A DNA stretch of 64,000 bases from Owenia fusiformis (taxonomy: Eukaryota > Annelida > Polychaeta > Sabellida > Oweniidae), in the NCBI GenBank assembly GCA_903813345.2, contig CAIIXF020000002.1, forward strand, positions 13,970,150 through 14,034,149, in the 5' to 3' direction. Each line of letters opens with the position of its first letter. Position 1 is the first letter of the stretch. The notes under the pieces were generated by a model. That model did not search any database, was not told the origin of the DNA, and saw only the letters and a list, made by a program, of their open reading frames with translations. Positions 24,140 to 36,321 of the stretch are shown piece by piece. The translations under genes were made by a program, and so were the position numbers.

Positions 24140-26880
24140 TCCTACAGAGTTACATCTGCCCAAGCAGTTAGTTGACTTGATGATATAAATCTTGAGCCAG
24201 GAGGGGTATAAGGCTATGACAGATTTACTAGAGTCAATGAAAGGAATGTCTTTGCATTCCCTCCTCCGCTTGTATTGGAAGTGACTCGACCAAGTTGCAT
24301 CCTTGTATTTTTCATTTTCTTATCTTGTATCTTTCAGGTACAACTATGAGAGAGATGCAGCAAACACACCAAGTTAGGGCGACAGCTGGATCAGTCTTTC
24401 GACAATTTTGAGCCATCAGGTCCGGTCGACGTAAACAGTATCATGGGCGAGAGGTGTTCGTGTTCCTGTCACCAAAGCACCAAAGTAAGTACTTTTTTCT
24501 ATTCAATTATTACAACAGGTTAGTTCCTCTGTTTTCAGGTTCCCTTTCAGCTTGGAGATGAGGAGCCCGATGACCAACGACACAACCGAGACAACAGCTG
24601 CGTTCCTGCTACCTAAGTTAAGTATTCCTTCCTGGTTTTGCATAGGGATGGGGGGCGCCTCCCAGTTTGATATTTACTTGTGGACTTTTGTTGGCCGACC
24701 CATATTTTTGGTGGAGAAACTTGGACTCTAAGGTAAAGTGGGAGGGGGGTGGTTGGGTTTCCGGGGGATAGAGTTCATGTTTCAAAATCAAAAATATGGA
24801 AGTCTACTGGTTTATATCAAATTGGGAGAAATAAATTTTATCTTTTGTAATATTCTGTAAATTTTTAGTAGTGTAGTGTAAAGTATAGTGTAAAGTTTTA
24901 TTTAAAGATTTGATGTAAATTTTTATGTAAAATAACAACTACTACAACATGTTTTATCTATTTGTAGCACAGATGGTGAAGTCCCTGCGAAAAGACGGTC
25001 CTGTTGGAATCACATTTTTTCCACGAGGGGACTAGGTCAAGTTTCCAGGACTTCCAGTAGATGTCGCATTTTGACCAGTTTTATCTCTTGCAATCAGTTG
25101 CATCCCATTAGAAGGGGGGGGGGAACTCCCAGTACTATTCCAGTTTTCCTGCGGAATGACAGTCCTGTTGAAATCACATTTATCTCCATTAGGGGACTAG
25201 GTTGAGTTTCAAGGACTTACCGTTGATGTCGCTTTTGACCAGTTTTCATCTCTTGCAATCAGTTGCATCCCATTAGCAGGGGGGGACTCCCAGTACTATT
25301 CCAGTTTTCGTGCGGAAGGACGGTCCTGTTGAAATCACATTTGTCTCCATTAGGGGACTAGGTTGAGTTTCAAGGACCTACCGTACATGTCGCTCTGACC
25401 AGTTTTTATCTCTTGCAATCAATTGCATCCCATTAGCAGGGGGGGGGACTCCCAGTTCTCTTCCAGTTTTCCTGCGGAAAGACAGTCCTGTTGAAATCAC
25501 ATTTGTCTCCATTAGGGGACTAGGTTGAGTTTCAAGGACTTACAGTAGATGTCGCATTTTGACCAGTTTTATCTCTTGCAATCAGTTTCATCCCATTAGC
25601 AGGGGGGGGACTCCCATTAGTTTTTCAGTTTTCCTGCAGAAAGACAGTCCTGTTGAAATCACATTTGTCCCCATTAGGGGACTAGGTTGAGTTTCAAGGA
25701 CTTACTGTAGATGTCGCTTTTGACCAGTTTTTATCTCTTGCAATCAGTTGCATCCCATTAGCAGGGGGCTGCTCCCAGTACTATTCCAGTTTTTCTTCGG
25801 GGGAAGTCAAACAACCAGACAACCAACCAACTTACCGACCATCCAACCGACCAACCAATGACCCAATAGGCTTAATCTATTAACTAACTTACTTACTAAC
25901 CAACCAACTAACCAACCAGACAACCACCAGACCACCCAATAGGTTAAAACTAACCAACCAACTAACTAATTAATCAACAAACTAATCAACACTCCATCCA
26001 ACGAACCAAACAACCAACGAACCAGACAAGCAACGAACCAGACAAGCAACGAACCAGACAAGCAACGAACCAGATGACCAAGATCATGGATCTAGTGCTT
26101 AGTATTGTATTGTATTGTATTGTTTTGTTTTGTATTGTTTTGTATTGTATTGTTTTGTATTGTATTGTATTTCGTTGACCAGTACTTACTCAGTAATGAT
26201 TCAATTTTAAAGTTGATTTCAAGTACTACTCCACATCTAAATTTTGAAGGTCTGAAGTCTTGTGTTCATTTTAGCTACAGTTGTAGATTGAAGGGTCTTT
26301 TCTTTTTGGTTTTCATGTTAAAATTGTGGGCTTAGTTTCGGGGTTTCTTTCTTTTTAATTGAACCATCGCTGATCTTTTCCTTAAATGTACTTTCAGGTG
26401 CAGTCCTCTTGCCTTGGAGAGAACAAAAAGAACCACAAAGGGAAAACCACAGAGAATCTACAATTTGTGCTACCTACCTGCAGCATTTGTGATCTACATA
26501 CCTCTTGCCTTGGAGAGAACAAAAAGAAACACAAAAGGAAAACCACAGAGAATCTGCAATTTGTGCTACCTATCTGCAGTATTTATATCTACATACCATC
26601 TTGTTAAAGGTACTGTAACACATAATTAGTTCTATCATTTGATGATTTTGCTCTCTGGTTCAGTACGGTTATTCCACAACGACACATTTTTCAATTGTTG
26701 GGATTGTAATCCTATTGTTGGCACATGTATGTTTGGCAAACATTTTTTCTAAGAAATACACTAAAAGAGGACTGCCTTGATTTCACTTAATGTACAGATG
26801 TACCATGAAGCCATGTTTCATTATTTTCACATGTGGTCTGTGTTCTTAAAGAATATACATATGCTCAACTATTCCATTCT
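24140..26880 (+). repeat. Array unit 6 (about 2.74 kb)
   Basis: Blocks: A 24,338-24,484; B 24,539-24,616 (8-nt deletion as in unit 4); C from 24,978; D 26,398-26,609. I found no difference from unit 4 at a constant offset of 5,427. Confidence 0.9.
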
Positions 26881-29606
26881 TCCTACAGAGTTACATCTGC
26901 CCAAGCAGTTAGTTGACTTGATGATATAAATCTTGAGCCAGGAGGGGTATAAGGCTATGACAGATTTACTAGAGTCAATGAAAGGAATGTCTTTGCATTC
27001 CCTCCTCCGCTTGTATTGGAAGTGACTCGACCAAGTTGCATCCTTGTATTTTTCATTTTCTTATCTTGTATTTTTCAGGTACAACTATGAGAGAGATGCA
27101 GCAAACACACCAAGTTAGGGCGACAGCTGGATCAGTCTTTCGACAATTTTGAGCCATCAGGTCCGGTCGACGTAAACAGTATCATGGGCGAGAGGTGTTC
27201 GTGTTCCTGTCACCAAAGCACCAAAGTAAGTACTTTTTTCTATTCAATTATTACAACAGGTTAGTTCCTCTGTTTTCAGGTTCCCTTTCAGCTTGGAGAT
27301 GAGGAGCCCGATGACCAACGACACAACCGAGACAACAGCTGTGTTCCTGCGTTCCTGCTACCTAAGTTAAGTATTCCTTCCTGGTTTTGCATAGGGATGG
27401 GGGGCGCCTCCCAGTTTGATATTTACTTGTGGACTTTTGTTGGCCGACCCATATTTTTGGTGGAGAAACTTGGACTCTAAGGTAAAGTGGGAGGGGGGTG
27501 GTTGGGTTTCCGGGGGATAGAGTTCATGTTTCAAAATCAAAAATATGGAAGTCTACTGGTTTATATCAAATTGGGAGAAATAAATTTTATCTTTTGTAAT
27601 ATTCTGTAAATTTTTAGTAGTGTAGTGTAAAGTATAGTGTAAAGTTTTATTTAAAGATTTGATGTAAATTTTTATGTAAAATAACAACTACTACAACATG
27701 TTTTATCTATTTGTAGCACAGATGGTGAAGTCCCTGCGAAAAGACGGTCCTGTTGGAATCACATTTTTTCCACGAGGGGACTAGGTCAAGTTTCCAGGAC
27801 TTCCAGTAGATGTCGCATTTTGACCAGTTTTATCTCTTGCAATCAGTTGCATCCCATTAGAAGGGGGGGGGTAACTCCCAGTACTATTCCAGTTTTCCTG
27901 CGGAATGACAGTCCTGTTGAAATCACATTTATCTCCATTAGGGGACTAGGTTGAGTTTCAAGGACTTACCGTTGATGTCGCTTTTGACCAGTTTTCATCT
28001 CTTGAATTCAGTTGCATCCCATTAGCAGGGGGGGGGACTCCCAGTACTATTCCAGTTTTCGTGCGGAAGGACGGTCCTGTTGAAATCACATTTGTCTCCA
28101 TCAGGGGACTAGGTTGAGTTTCAAGGACCTACCGTACATGTCGCTCTGACCAGTTTTTATCTCTTGCAATCAATTGCATCCCATAAGCAGGGGGGGGGGG
28201 ACTCCCAGTACTCTTCCAGTTTTCCTGCGGAAAGACAGTCCTGTTGAAATCACATTTGTCTCCATTAGGGGACTAGGTTGAGTTTCAAGGACTTACAGTA
28301 GATGTCGCATTTTGACCAATTTTATCTCTTGCAATCAGTTTCATCCCATTAGCAGGGGGGGACTCCCATTAGTTTTTCAGTTTTCCTGCAGAAAGACAGT
28401 CCTGTTGAAATCACATTTGTCCCCATTAGGGGACTAGGTTGAGTTTCAAGGACTTACTGTAGATGTCGCTTTTGACCAGTTTTTATCTCTTCCAATCAGT
28501 TGCATCCCATTAGCAGGGGGCTGCTCCCAGTACTATTCCAGTTTTTCTTCGGGGGAAGTCAAACAACCAGACAACCAACCAACTTACCGACCATCCAACC
28601 GACCAACCAATGACCCAATAGGCTTAATCTATTAACTAACTTACTTACTAACCAACCAACTAACCAACCAGACAACCACCAGACCACCCAATAGGTTAAA
28701 ACTAACCAACCAACTAACTAATTAATCAACAAACTAATCAACACTCCATCCAACGAACCAAACAACCAACGAACCAGACAAGCAACGAACCAGACAAGCA
28801 ACGAACCAGATGACCAAGATCATGGATCTAGTGCTTAGTATTGTATTGTATTGTATTGTTTTGTATTGTTTTGTTTTGTTTTGTATTGTATTGTATTTCG
28901 TTGACCAGTACTTACTCAGTAATGATTCAATTTTAAAGTTGATTTCAAGTACTACTCCACATCTAAATTTTGAAGGTCTGAAGTCTTGTGTTCATTTTAG
29001 CTACAGTTGTAGATTGAAGGGTCTTTTCTTTTGGGTTTTCATGTTAAAATTGTGGGCTTAGTTTCGGGGTTTCTTTCTTTTTAATTGAACCATCGCTGAT
29101 CTTTTCCTTAAATGTACTTTCAGGTGCAGTCCTCTTGCCTTGGAGAGAACAAAAAGAACCACAAAGGGAAAACCACAGAGAATCTACAATTTGTGCTACC
29201 TACCTGCAGCATTTGTGATCTACATACCTCTTGCCTTGGAGAGAACAAAAAGAAACACAAAAGGAAAACCACAGAGAATCTGCAATTTGTGCTACCTATC
29301 TGCAGTACTTATATCTACATACCATCTTGTTAAAGGTACCGTAACACATAATTAGTTCTATCATTTGATGATTTTGCTCTCTGGTTCAGTACGGTTATTC
29401 CACAACGACACATTTTTCAATTGTTGGGATTGTAATCCTATTGTTGGCACATGTATGTTTGGCAAACATTTTTTCTAAGAAATACACTAAAAGAGGACTG
29501 CCTTGATTTCACTTAATGTACAGATGTACCATGAAGCCATGTTTCATTATTTTCACATGTGGTCTGTGTTCTTAAAGAATATACATATGCTCAACTATTC
29601 CATTCT
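26881..29606 (+). repeat. Array unit 7 (about 2.73 kb)
   Basis: Blocks: A 27,079-27,225; B 27,280-27,365; C from 27,717; D 29,124-29,335. The first part equals unit 5. From about 27,645 it follows the unit 4/6 type with its own changes ('CTCTTGAATTCAG', 'CCATAAGCAGG'), so it is an older relative rather than part of the recent duplication. Confidence 0.9.
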
Positions 29607-31500
29607 TCCTACAGAGTTACATCTGCCCAAGCAGTTAGTTGACTTGATGATATAAATCTTGAGCCAGGAGGGGTATAAGGCTATGACATATTTACTAGAG
29701 TCAATGAAAGGAATGTCTTTGCATTCCCTCCTCCGCTTGTATTGGAAGTGACTCGACCAAGTTGCATCCTTGTATTTTTCATTTTCTTATCTTGTATCTT
29801 TCAGGTACAACTATGAGAGAGATGCAGCAAACACACCAACTTTGAGCCATCAGGTCCGGTCGACGTAAACAGTATCATGGGCGAGAGGTGTTCGTGTTCC
29901 TGTCACCAAAGCACCAAAGTAAGTACTTTTTTCTATTCAATTATTACAACAGGTTAGTTCCTCTGTTTTCAGGTTCCCTTTCAGCTTGGAGATGAGGAGC
30001 CCGATGACCAACGACACAACCGAGACAACAGCTGCGTTCCTGCGTTCCTGCTACCTAAGTTAAGTATTCCTTCCTGGTTTTGCATAGGGATGGGGGGCGC
30101 CTCCCAGTTTGATATTTACTTGTGGACTTTTGTTGGCCGACCCATATTTTTGGTGGAGAAACTTGGACTCTAAGGTAAAGTGGGAGGGGGGTGGTTGGGT
30201 TTCCGGGGGATAGAGTTCATGTTTCAAAATCAAAAATATGGAAGTCTACTGGTTTATATCAAATTGGGAGAAATAAATTTTATCTTTTGTAATATTCTGT
30301 AAATTTTTAGTAGTGTAGTGTAAAGTATAGTGTAAAGTTTTATTTAAAGTTTTTTATGTAAAGTTTTATGTAAAATAACAACTACTACAACATGTTTTAT
30401 CTATTTGTAGCACAGATGGTGAAGTCCCTGCGAAAAGACGGTCCTGTTGGAATCACATTTTTTCCACGAGGGGACTAGTTTGAGTTTCAAGGAATTACCG
30501 TAGATCTTGCTTTTGACCAGTTTTATCTCTTGCAATCAGTTGCATCCCACTAGCAGGGGGCTGCTCCCAGTACTATTTCAGTTTTTCTTAGAGGGGGGGG
30601 GTGTCAAACAACCAGACAACCAACCAACTGGACATCCAACCGACCATCCAATGACCCAACAGGCTTAATCTATTAACCAACTTACTTACTAACCAACCAA
30701 CTAACCAACCGGACAACCACCAGACCACCCAATAGGTTAAAACTAACCAACCAACTAACTAATTAATCAACCAACTAACCAACACTCCATCCAACGAACC
30801 AAACAACCAACAAACCAGACAACCAACGAACCAGATGACCAAGATCGTGGATCTAGTGCTTAGTATTGTATTGTATAGTTTTGTTTTGAATTGTATTGTA
30901 TTTCATTAACCAATACTTACTCAGTGATGATTCAATTTTAAAATTGACTTCAAACTACTACTCCAGATCTAAATTTTGAAGGTCTGAAGTCTTGTGTTCA
31001 TTTTAGCTACAGTTGTAGATTGAAGGGTCTTTTCTTTTGGGTTTTCATGTTAAAATTGTGGGCTTAATTTCGGGGTTTTCTTTCTTTTTAATTGAACCAT
31101 CGCTGATCTTTTCCTTAAATGTACTTTCAGGTGCAGTCCTCTTGCCTTGGAACAAAAAGAACCACAAAGGGAAAACCACATAGAATCTACAATTTGTGCT
31201 ACCTATCTGCAGCATTTGTATCGACATAGCATCTTGTTCAAGGTACTGTAACAAATAATCAGTTCTATCATTTGATGATTTTGCTCTCTGGTTCAGTACG
31301 GTTATTCCACAACGACACATTTTTCAATTGTTGAGATTCTTATTCCATTGTTAGCACATGTATGTCTGGCAAACATTTTTGTCTAAGACATGAATGATGA
31401 CTTCCTTGATTTCATTTAATGTACGAATGTAGCATGAAGCCATGATTCATTTTTTCACATGTGGTCTTTCATGCTTAGGTGAATAATCATACCTACTGCA
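29607..31500 (+). repeat. Array unit 8, truncated and diverged (about 1.9 kb)
   Basis: Blocks: A 29,815-29,918 (43 bases missing); B 29,973-30,058; C from 30,411; D 31,131-31,242 (short, diverged). The 165-bp repeats have collapsed to one hybrid copy, and the TTGTA tract is short. Its greater divergence fits an edge unit. The minus-strand frame at 31,045-31,320 runs through non-coding parts and is not a gene. Confidence 0.85.
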
Positions 31501-31586
31501 CATTGGGCACTAGGAGTCGGATAGTAATAAAACTAACAAATCAAAATCTAACTGTAAACCTGTCATAATAGTACTCACCAATTCTT

Positions 31587-31764
31587 ATTATTGAAAATGG
31601 ATTCTAGTTATACTCTCCCACGTGAATCTACTCGTTGAGACATGTTGAGTCAATGGCACCCTTGCTGAAATCCTCATTTTCTCAGAAGAACTTAAGTTGA
31701 TCGAGTCTCAACAAGTAGATTCATGTGGGAGAGAATTGCTTGGATCCATTTTCAATAGTAATAA
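31587..31764. mobile_element. Small MITE with about 60-bp inverted ends
   Basis: The left end 'TTATTGAAAATGGATTC' and 'CTCCCACGTGAATCTACT' is mirrored on the right as 'AGTAGATTCATGTGGGAG' and 'GGATCCATTTTCAATAGTAA'. It is about 180 bp with no frame. No target duplication could be fixed, so the superfamily is unknown. Confidence 0.7.
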
Positions 31765-32100
31765 TAGGGGTTCTTCAACAGGACATTAGGCTAGCTTTTT
31801 AGAACTTTATATGTTGGTGCTTTAGGAAAAAATGGACCCTATCACAAAACCATGATCTCACATGAAAAGAAATAATGGCTTACATCCCCCTTCCCCCTCC
31901 AATCAAGAACAAATATCACAATCCAGTACCAAAACACAAAGGGGCATTTCATTTTCATTCATACTGAAATCATTACAATATTTGTTGAAGAAAAAAATTG
32001 AAAACCAATAACATCAAAAACAGTTGTAGACACTAGTACTCATAAAAGATGGAGCAAAAATTAAATCCTAATCCTGATTTCTTTTCCTTTTTATTTTCAG

Positions 32101-32585
32101 GTTCACTCCTCTTACCTTGGAGAGAACATTTGTGCTACATGTCTGCAGCATCTACATTCATATACTGTCTTGTCATGCACTGCTTATATCGACAAATTGA
32201 TTACTGTTTGCATGCAGACCATCTACAATGTAGTCTATGGAATTTAAATTGTATCAATGTTGGACATGCTAAATCCAGTGAACTCTGTGGCAGACGGCAT
32301 AAATCACCCATGGGACTTCACACATAGTGTAGTGTTACACCAGTTGGTAGATTTTGCCTAAGTTACATAACTCATATTTATGCTAGTTTTGGACTATGAA
32401 CTATGTTCATGAATTTTATTTGATGGTATAGCCTTCTTGTGTGCTATTACTCCTTAATGTTTCGCTATAAATGTACAAATGCAATAATTTATATGTGCAA
32501 AATCTATATTGATTATTGAATCAAAAGGGACACTTTATAAATGTATTCCTTAATCATAGATGAATAAAATGAGTAATTTTAAATT
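32101..32585 (+). other. Candidate terminal exon E with poly(A) signal
   Basis: Begins after a strong TTTTATTTTCAG. The first about 60 bases match block D ('CTCCTCTTACCTTGGAGAGA', 'TGTGCTACATGTCTGCAGCA') but without the Lys-rich middle. An open frame runs to TAG at 32,325-32,327 with the sequence SAASTFIYCLVMHCLYRQ followed by a Cys/His-containing tail. It matches no family I know. AATAAA at 32,563-32,568 would end the transcript near 32,585. The sequence is single-copy, unlike the array. Confidence 0.45.
32563..32568 (+). terminator. Poly(A) signal AATAAA
   Basis: A canonical hexamer about 240 bases after the stop in candidate exon E. AATAAA is common in AT-rich DNA, so its weight comes from position. 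Confidence 0.4.
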
Positions 32586-33955
32586 TAAGGCGTTTATTTA
32601 AAATCAATTAAATGAAAAAAATCACATGCCAAACCCATGGAAAGATAGTATTTGAAGATTGAATCTGTCAAAACATGACATGATTGATGAATTTTATTAT
32701 TGTGTACATTAGAAATTGTTCTCTTTTCTTAAAAAATATGCAAACTTGAGCCGATGTTAGAACAGAATGAAGTAATCAGTCATACCATCTCTTGCTTGGA
32801 ATCCAAGTAATTTTTGAAAATATATTCTGCAACAAGAACACAAATGTGTACAGCATGTCCCCACCAATGGGTGATCCTATATACTGCAAATTTTTCATCC
32901 TGAATGTACTAATCAATTGAAAAGACAAGATTTTAAGAGAAAAATTCAATGTGGCCACCTTAAAAGGATGAGTCTGGGAATGAGTCTGGGTATCGACTTA
33001 GAAAATATTGAAAATTGTAATGTCTGAAAAACCAACTCAATCACACATATTATTAAACTTCAATATCTTATCCTTCTTCTGAGAGTACAAAAATATCAAT
33101 TTGTATCACAATTAATGAAGAATATTGGCATCAAAGAGAGTGTCAGAATTGAAAAAAAATCAATGGCAAATATTAAATGAATTATTTATACAAAACGTTT
33201 GAAACATATCCTCCAAAACATTGCTTACTTTCTTTGTATAGACATTGAATGGCATTTCTGGATAAGTGAATTGGTGTTTATCTGGGTAATCAAGGGATTA
33301 TAGTCACTCAAAGTTACTGAGCATCCAGTTTTGAGACTTCAATTGAGTTGGTGAAGTTACACATATTTCAGTCAAATTCATGCTGAGCACAACATTCCGG
33401 TTTCAATTTTATAATCTCTATACATGACCCTGGTGATGAAGAGTCAGAATCAGTCAAAAAACCTAAACCGGAAAACTGTGCTCATTGTGAAAACTAAAAG
33501 TGAAGCAACTTTTTTCTGATATTTCTTACATTAAATGGCAGCCATCTTGTTTTTCCCCCTTCAAATTAAACTGGCGGGAAATTGAAAAATTTGAAAAAAA
33601 ATTTAATCCTTAAATATATTTCAAAAATATGATTTTCTTTTAAATTCTTCATGGGTCTTAAGTTATTTCTTCTTTGCAAGTCATACATGTTGCCATTGAG
33701 GTTTTTATTCTATGATAATGACTTTTTTTTTGGTTAAGATACTTATTCTGACTCTCAGCAGGGGGTTAATTTTGCATCAAAACTCGTGAAAAAGTAAATA
33801 TACTTATCAAATATAACTAGGACAGTAATAAAAAACATATTTAACATACATTTGACTGAGGGACCAAAAGGGCATATACCCGGACACATCCTTTAGCAGG
33901 ACTACCTAAAAACTAAGTAGTTTGAGATTTTCATTCTTTTAAATTGATCTGTAAA
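32586..33955. other. Gene-free stretch
   Basis: AT-rich intergenic DNA with no recognised repeat or gene. Near 33,535 the phrase 'AAATGGCAGCCATCTTG' echoes the AATGGCCGCC repeats further on. Confidence 0.4.
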
Positions 33956-33959
33956 CTGT

Positions 33960-34074
33960 AGACAAGACTTTCAGACTTTACAGAGAGGATTTCAGGGTGG
34001 AAAATCCAAAATGGCCACCTTGAGATTTACCCAGAATGTGGAAAAACTAATCAGTTCAAAGATTTTCATACGGA
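33960..34074 (+). repeat. Left part of a 'GGAAAATCCAAAATGG' tandem repeat
   Basis: One unit of a repeat with 'GGTGGAAAATCCAAAATGGC', 'TTTACCCAGAATG' and 'AAAAACTAATCAG'. It resumes at about 37,974 beyond the inserted 3.9-kb element, so the array was split by insertion. Confidence 0.7.
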
Positions 34075-34189
34075 GAATCATCCAGGGCTTGCATTAACGG
34101 CGTCCCGTACATGTTAAGGACTCAAAAATAATTTGGAGGACGCAAAAATTGAAAATATTTCCGTTTTTTGGACGCAATTGTGGCTTCCT

Positions 34190-35196
34190 GGTCATCTCAG
34201 CCCCAAGTCAACTCAACCCAGTAAAACTCAACCCCAAGTCAACTCAACCCCAAGTTAAGTCAACCCCAGTAAAACTCAACCCTAAGTCAACTCAACCCTG
34301 TAAAACTCAACCCCAGTAAAACTTAATCCCTATATTTCTATATATTGATAAAATTAATTCTGATTATTCAGTTTGTGATTTTCATTCTTAGACCACTTAC
34401 TGCCTTTTTAGATTATACTTAATAATGAGTTTATCTCCAAAATGTCAACATGGTACTAATAGGATTAAAATATGTGTCATGTTATTAATCTTGCTAATAC
34501 ATTTGTTTTGTTGTAATCCCTATGAGGTTGACACTCGTGATTATTTGGAAAATTGGAACATGACCATTGCTTTCCAGGGGCATAGCCAGCTTTCAGTCAG
34601 GAGGGATTCGATCGCCCAAAAAATCAGGTTTTCAGTCAGGGGGTGCTGATCGTGGCATAATTGAGCCAAAAAGATATGTTTTGACAAAAATGATGCAACT
34701 TCCTTCAAAATTGGGGGGAGGGTGTGTGCGCACCCCTCCTGACTACGCCTATATGCTTTCAGTCTATTAATTAGTAAATGTTAATGATTTTGTTAATGCG
34801 TGTTCATATAAATAAAAAGTTAAATTACATTGTTAATTATTTCTAAATTGTCTAAATTTTGATTTCAAAAGATGTCTTAAATCAAATAATATTGACAACT
34901 TGATGAATTATCCTTGAGCCAACCATTTTTTTAATACTTGTACAACTTTCTATTCAAAGTATCATGCAAAATGCTAGATTTTCAAAAATGAATGACTTAA
35001 ATTATTCATCATAGAAAAATTAAATTAGACATTGCACAAATGAAAATGAATAGGGTTGAGTTTTACTGGGGTTGAGTTTTACAGGGTTGAGTTGACTTGG
35101 GGTTGAGTTTTACTGGGGTTGACTTGACTTGGGGTTGAGTTGACTTGGGGTTGAGTTGGACTGGGTTGAGATGACTTGGGGTTGAGATGACCTGTC
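34190..35196. mobile_element. Foldback with CAACCC-minisatellite arms
   Basis: The left arm (34,190-34,330) is made of 'AACTCAACCCCAAGTC' and 'AACCCCAGTAAAACTC' words. The right arm (35,047-35,196) is the reverse complement ('GGGGTTGAGTTTTACTGG'). The outer edges also pair ('GGTCATCTCA' and 'TGAGATGACC'). The about 720-bp interior is AT-rich with no transposase. Confidence 0.8.
34575..34753. mobile_element. 179-bp hAT-like MITE nested in the foldback
   Basis: Starts CAGGGGCATAGCCAG, ends CTGACTACGCCTATA (imperfect inverted ends), and is flanked by TGCTTTC at 34,568-34,574 and 34,754-34,760. The frames overlapping it (34,425-34,770) are not genes. Confidence 0.65.
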
Positions 35197-35699
35197 ACCA
35201 TTTTTTCTAGGTCAATACTACAATATGTTTACAACGATACCTAACAAAAACAAATAATTATGATCTCTCACCTTTATTTGAATCGTAAATAAGGCTCAAC
35301 ATGTTGAATATTTACAAATAATCATGATTCTCTCGATTTTTTCGACTTTATTTATTTTTAGATTTGAAACCATTACACGCCACAGTTTTTCGGTAGTTTA
35401 GAAAATACAACACCAAGAAAATGCATGACGGGGCTCCCAGAGGGTATAGCCATTTTTTACCAAGTGCTTTTTTCGTAGTTTATGCATGTAGACACATATA
35501 CCCAATGGGAGTAGAAGTTCTGCTCGATAGCCGATTTTCAAAATGGCCGCTCGTTTCAAAATTTTAGTGACGATTTTACAGTCATTTAGGTACAGTATAT
35601 AAAACTGTAATAGCAATGAGTTTTAAAAGTAAAAAAGTTATATAGCACATTAATTAAGCTAGACATGTAGATATTTAAGAAACACATGGCAGCCATCTT

Positions 35700-36185
35700 G
35701 AAAAATGGCGGCTTTTTGAAAATGGCCACCATGCTTTTACACGCTATTTTACAATTTTTGCTGTACTTGAAAAGTAGTGGAGCGATTTTGTTCATATTTG
35801 ATATGTGACTACTTATTAGCATGGCACACTGTTTTATGATATTTTGGCAAGAAGGCGGCCATTTTGAAAATGACCACCATGCTTTTACACGCTATTTTAC
35901 AATTTTTGCTGTACTTGAAAACTAGTGGAGCGATTTTGTTCATATTTAATATGGGACTACTTATTAGCATGGCACACTGTTTTATGATATTTTGGCAAGA
36001 AGGCGGCCATTTTGAAAATGGCCACCATGCTTTTACACACTATTTTACAATTTTTGCTGTACTTGAAAAGTAGTGGAGCGATTTTGTTCATATTTGATAT
36101 GTGACTACTTATTAGCATGGCACATTGTTCTATTATGACATTTTGGCTATTAAGGCGGCCATTTTCAAAATGGCCACCATTTAAC
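35700..36185 (+). repeat. 148-bp tandem repeat, three copies and a partial
   Basis: 'ATGCTTTTACACGCTATTTT' starts at 35,731 and 35,879 and, slightly changed, at 36,027: a constant 148-bp period. Each copy ends with 'GGCGGCCATTTTGAAAATGG'. An inverted, more diverged set is at 40,910-41,520. Confidence 0.9.
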
Positions 36186-36321
36186 GTGAGTTATTTTAGG
36201 TTATATATATTTTGCAAGTGGATCCAAGAGACCAAGTGGGCGAGTCAATTATTTTTCAGGGGTGGCATGATACACACATTTCAATTTTGTATATAGTGAA
36301 TTCCCAGTGATTGATATCAGT

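Larger units (their letters stand above)
16513..27645 (+). repeat. Tandem duplication of a 5,427-bp two-unit block
   Basis: The first block starts at about 16,513. The second is offset by 5,422 bp before the TTGTA tract and 5,427 bp after it. Matching continues until about 22,217 against 27,645, where unit 5 ('TTTTATGTAAAATAACAACA') and unit 7 ('TTTTATTTAAAGATTTG') part. By eye the only difference is one extra TATTG pentamer near 23,400. This is either a very recent unequal exchange or an assembly duplication. Confidence 0.88.
10328..32585 (+). ncRNA. Candidate multi-exon transcript over the 2.7-kb array
   Basis: I infer one plus-strand transcription unit. Each of the eight array units has the same order of exon-like blocks: A, about 147 nt, after TATCTTTCAG and before GTAAGTAC; B, 86 nt, after CTGTTTTCAG and before GTTAAGT; C, after ATCTATTTGTAG with an unclear end; D, about 112-217 nt, after GTACTTTCAG and before GTACTG. 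A single downstream block E (from 32,101) follows TTTTATTTTCAG, resembles D and ends near AATAAA at 32,563. Frames inside the blocks are short or inconsistent between units, so a long non-coding RNA is the simpler reading. A fast-evolving small protein is the alternative. No first exon or promoter is identified. Confidence 0.4.

Noticed and set aside
31045-31320. 91-codon minus-strand frame in array unit 8
   Set aside because: Runs opposite to the splice signals, spans intron and exon alike and is not kept in other units.
34196-34330. Telomeric repeat remnant (CAACCC words)
   Set aside because: The words are AACTCAACCCC and AACCCCAGTAAAACTC, not TTAGGG or a variant in register, and they occur as inverted arms of an element.
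35864-36073. 69-codon frame in the 148-bp repeat
   Set aside because: Open only because the repeat period leaves one frame free of stops; other copies are interrupted.
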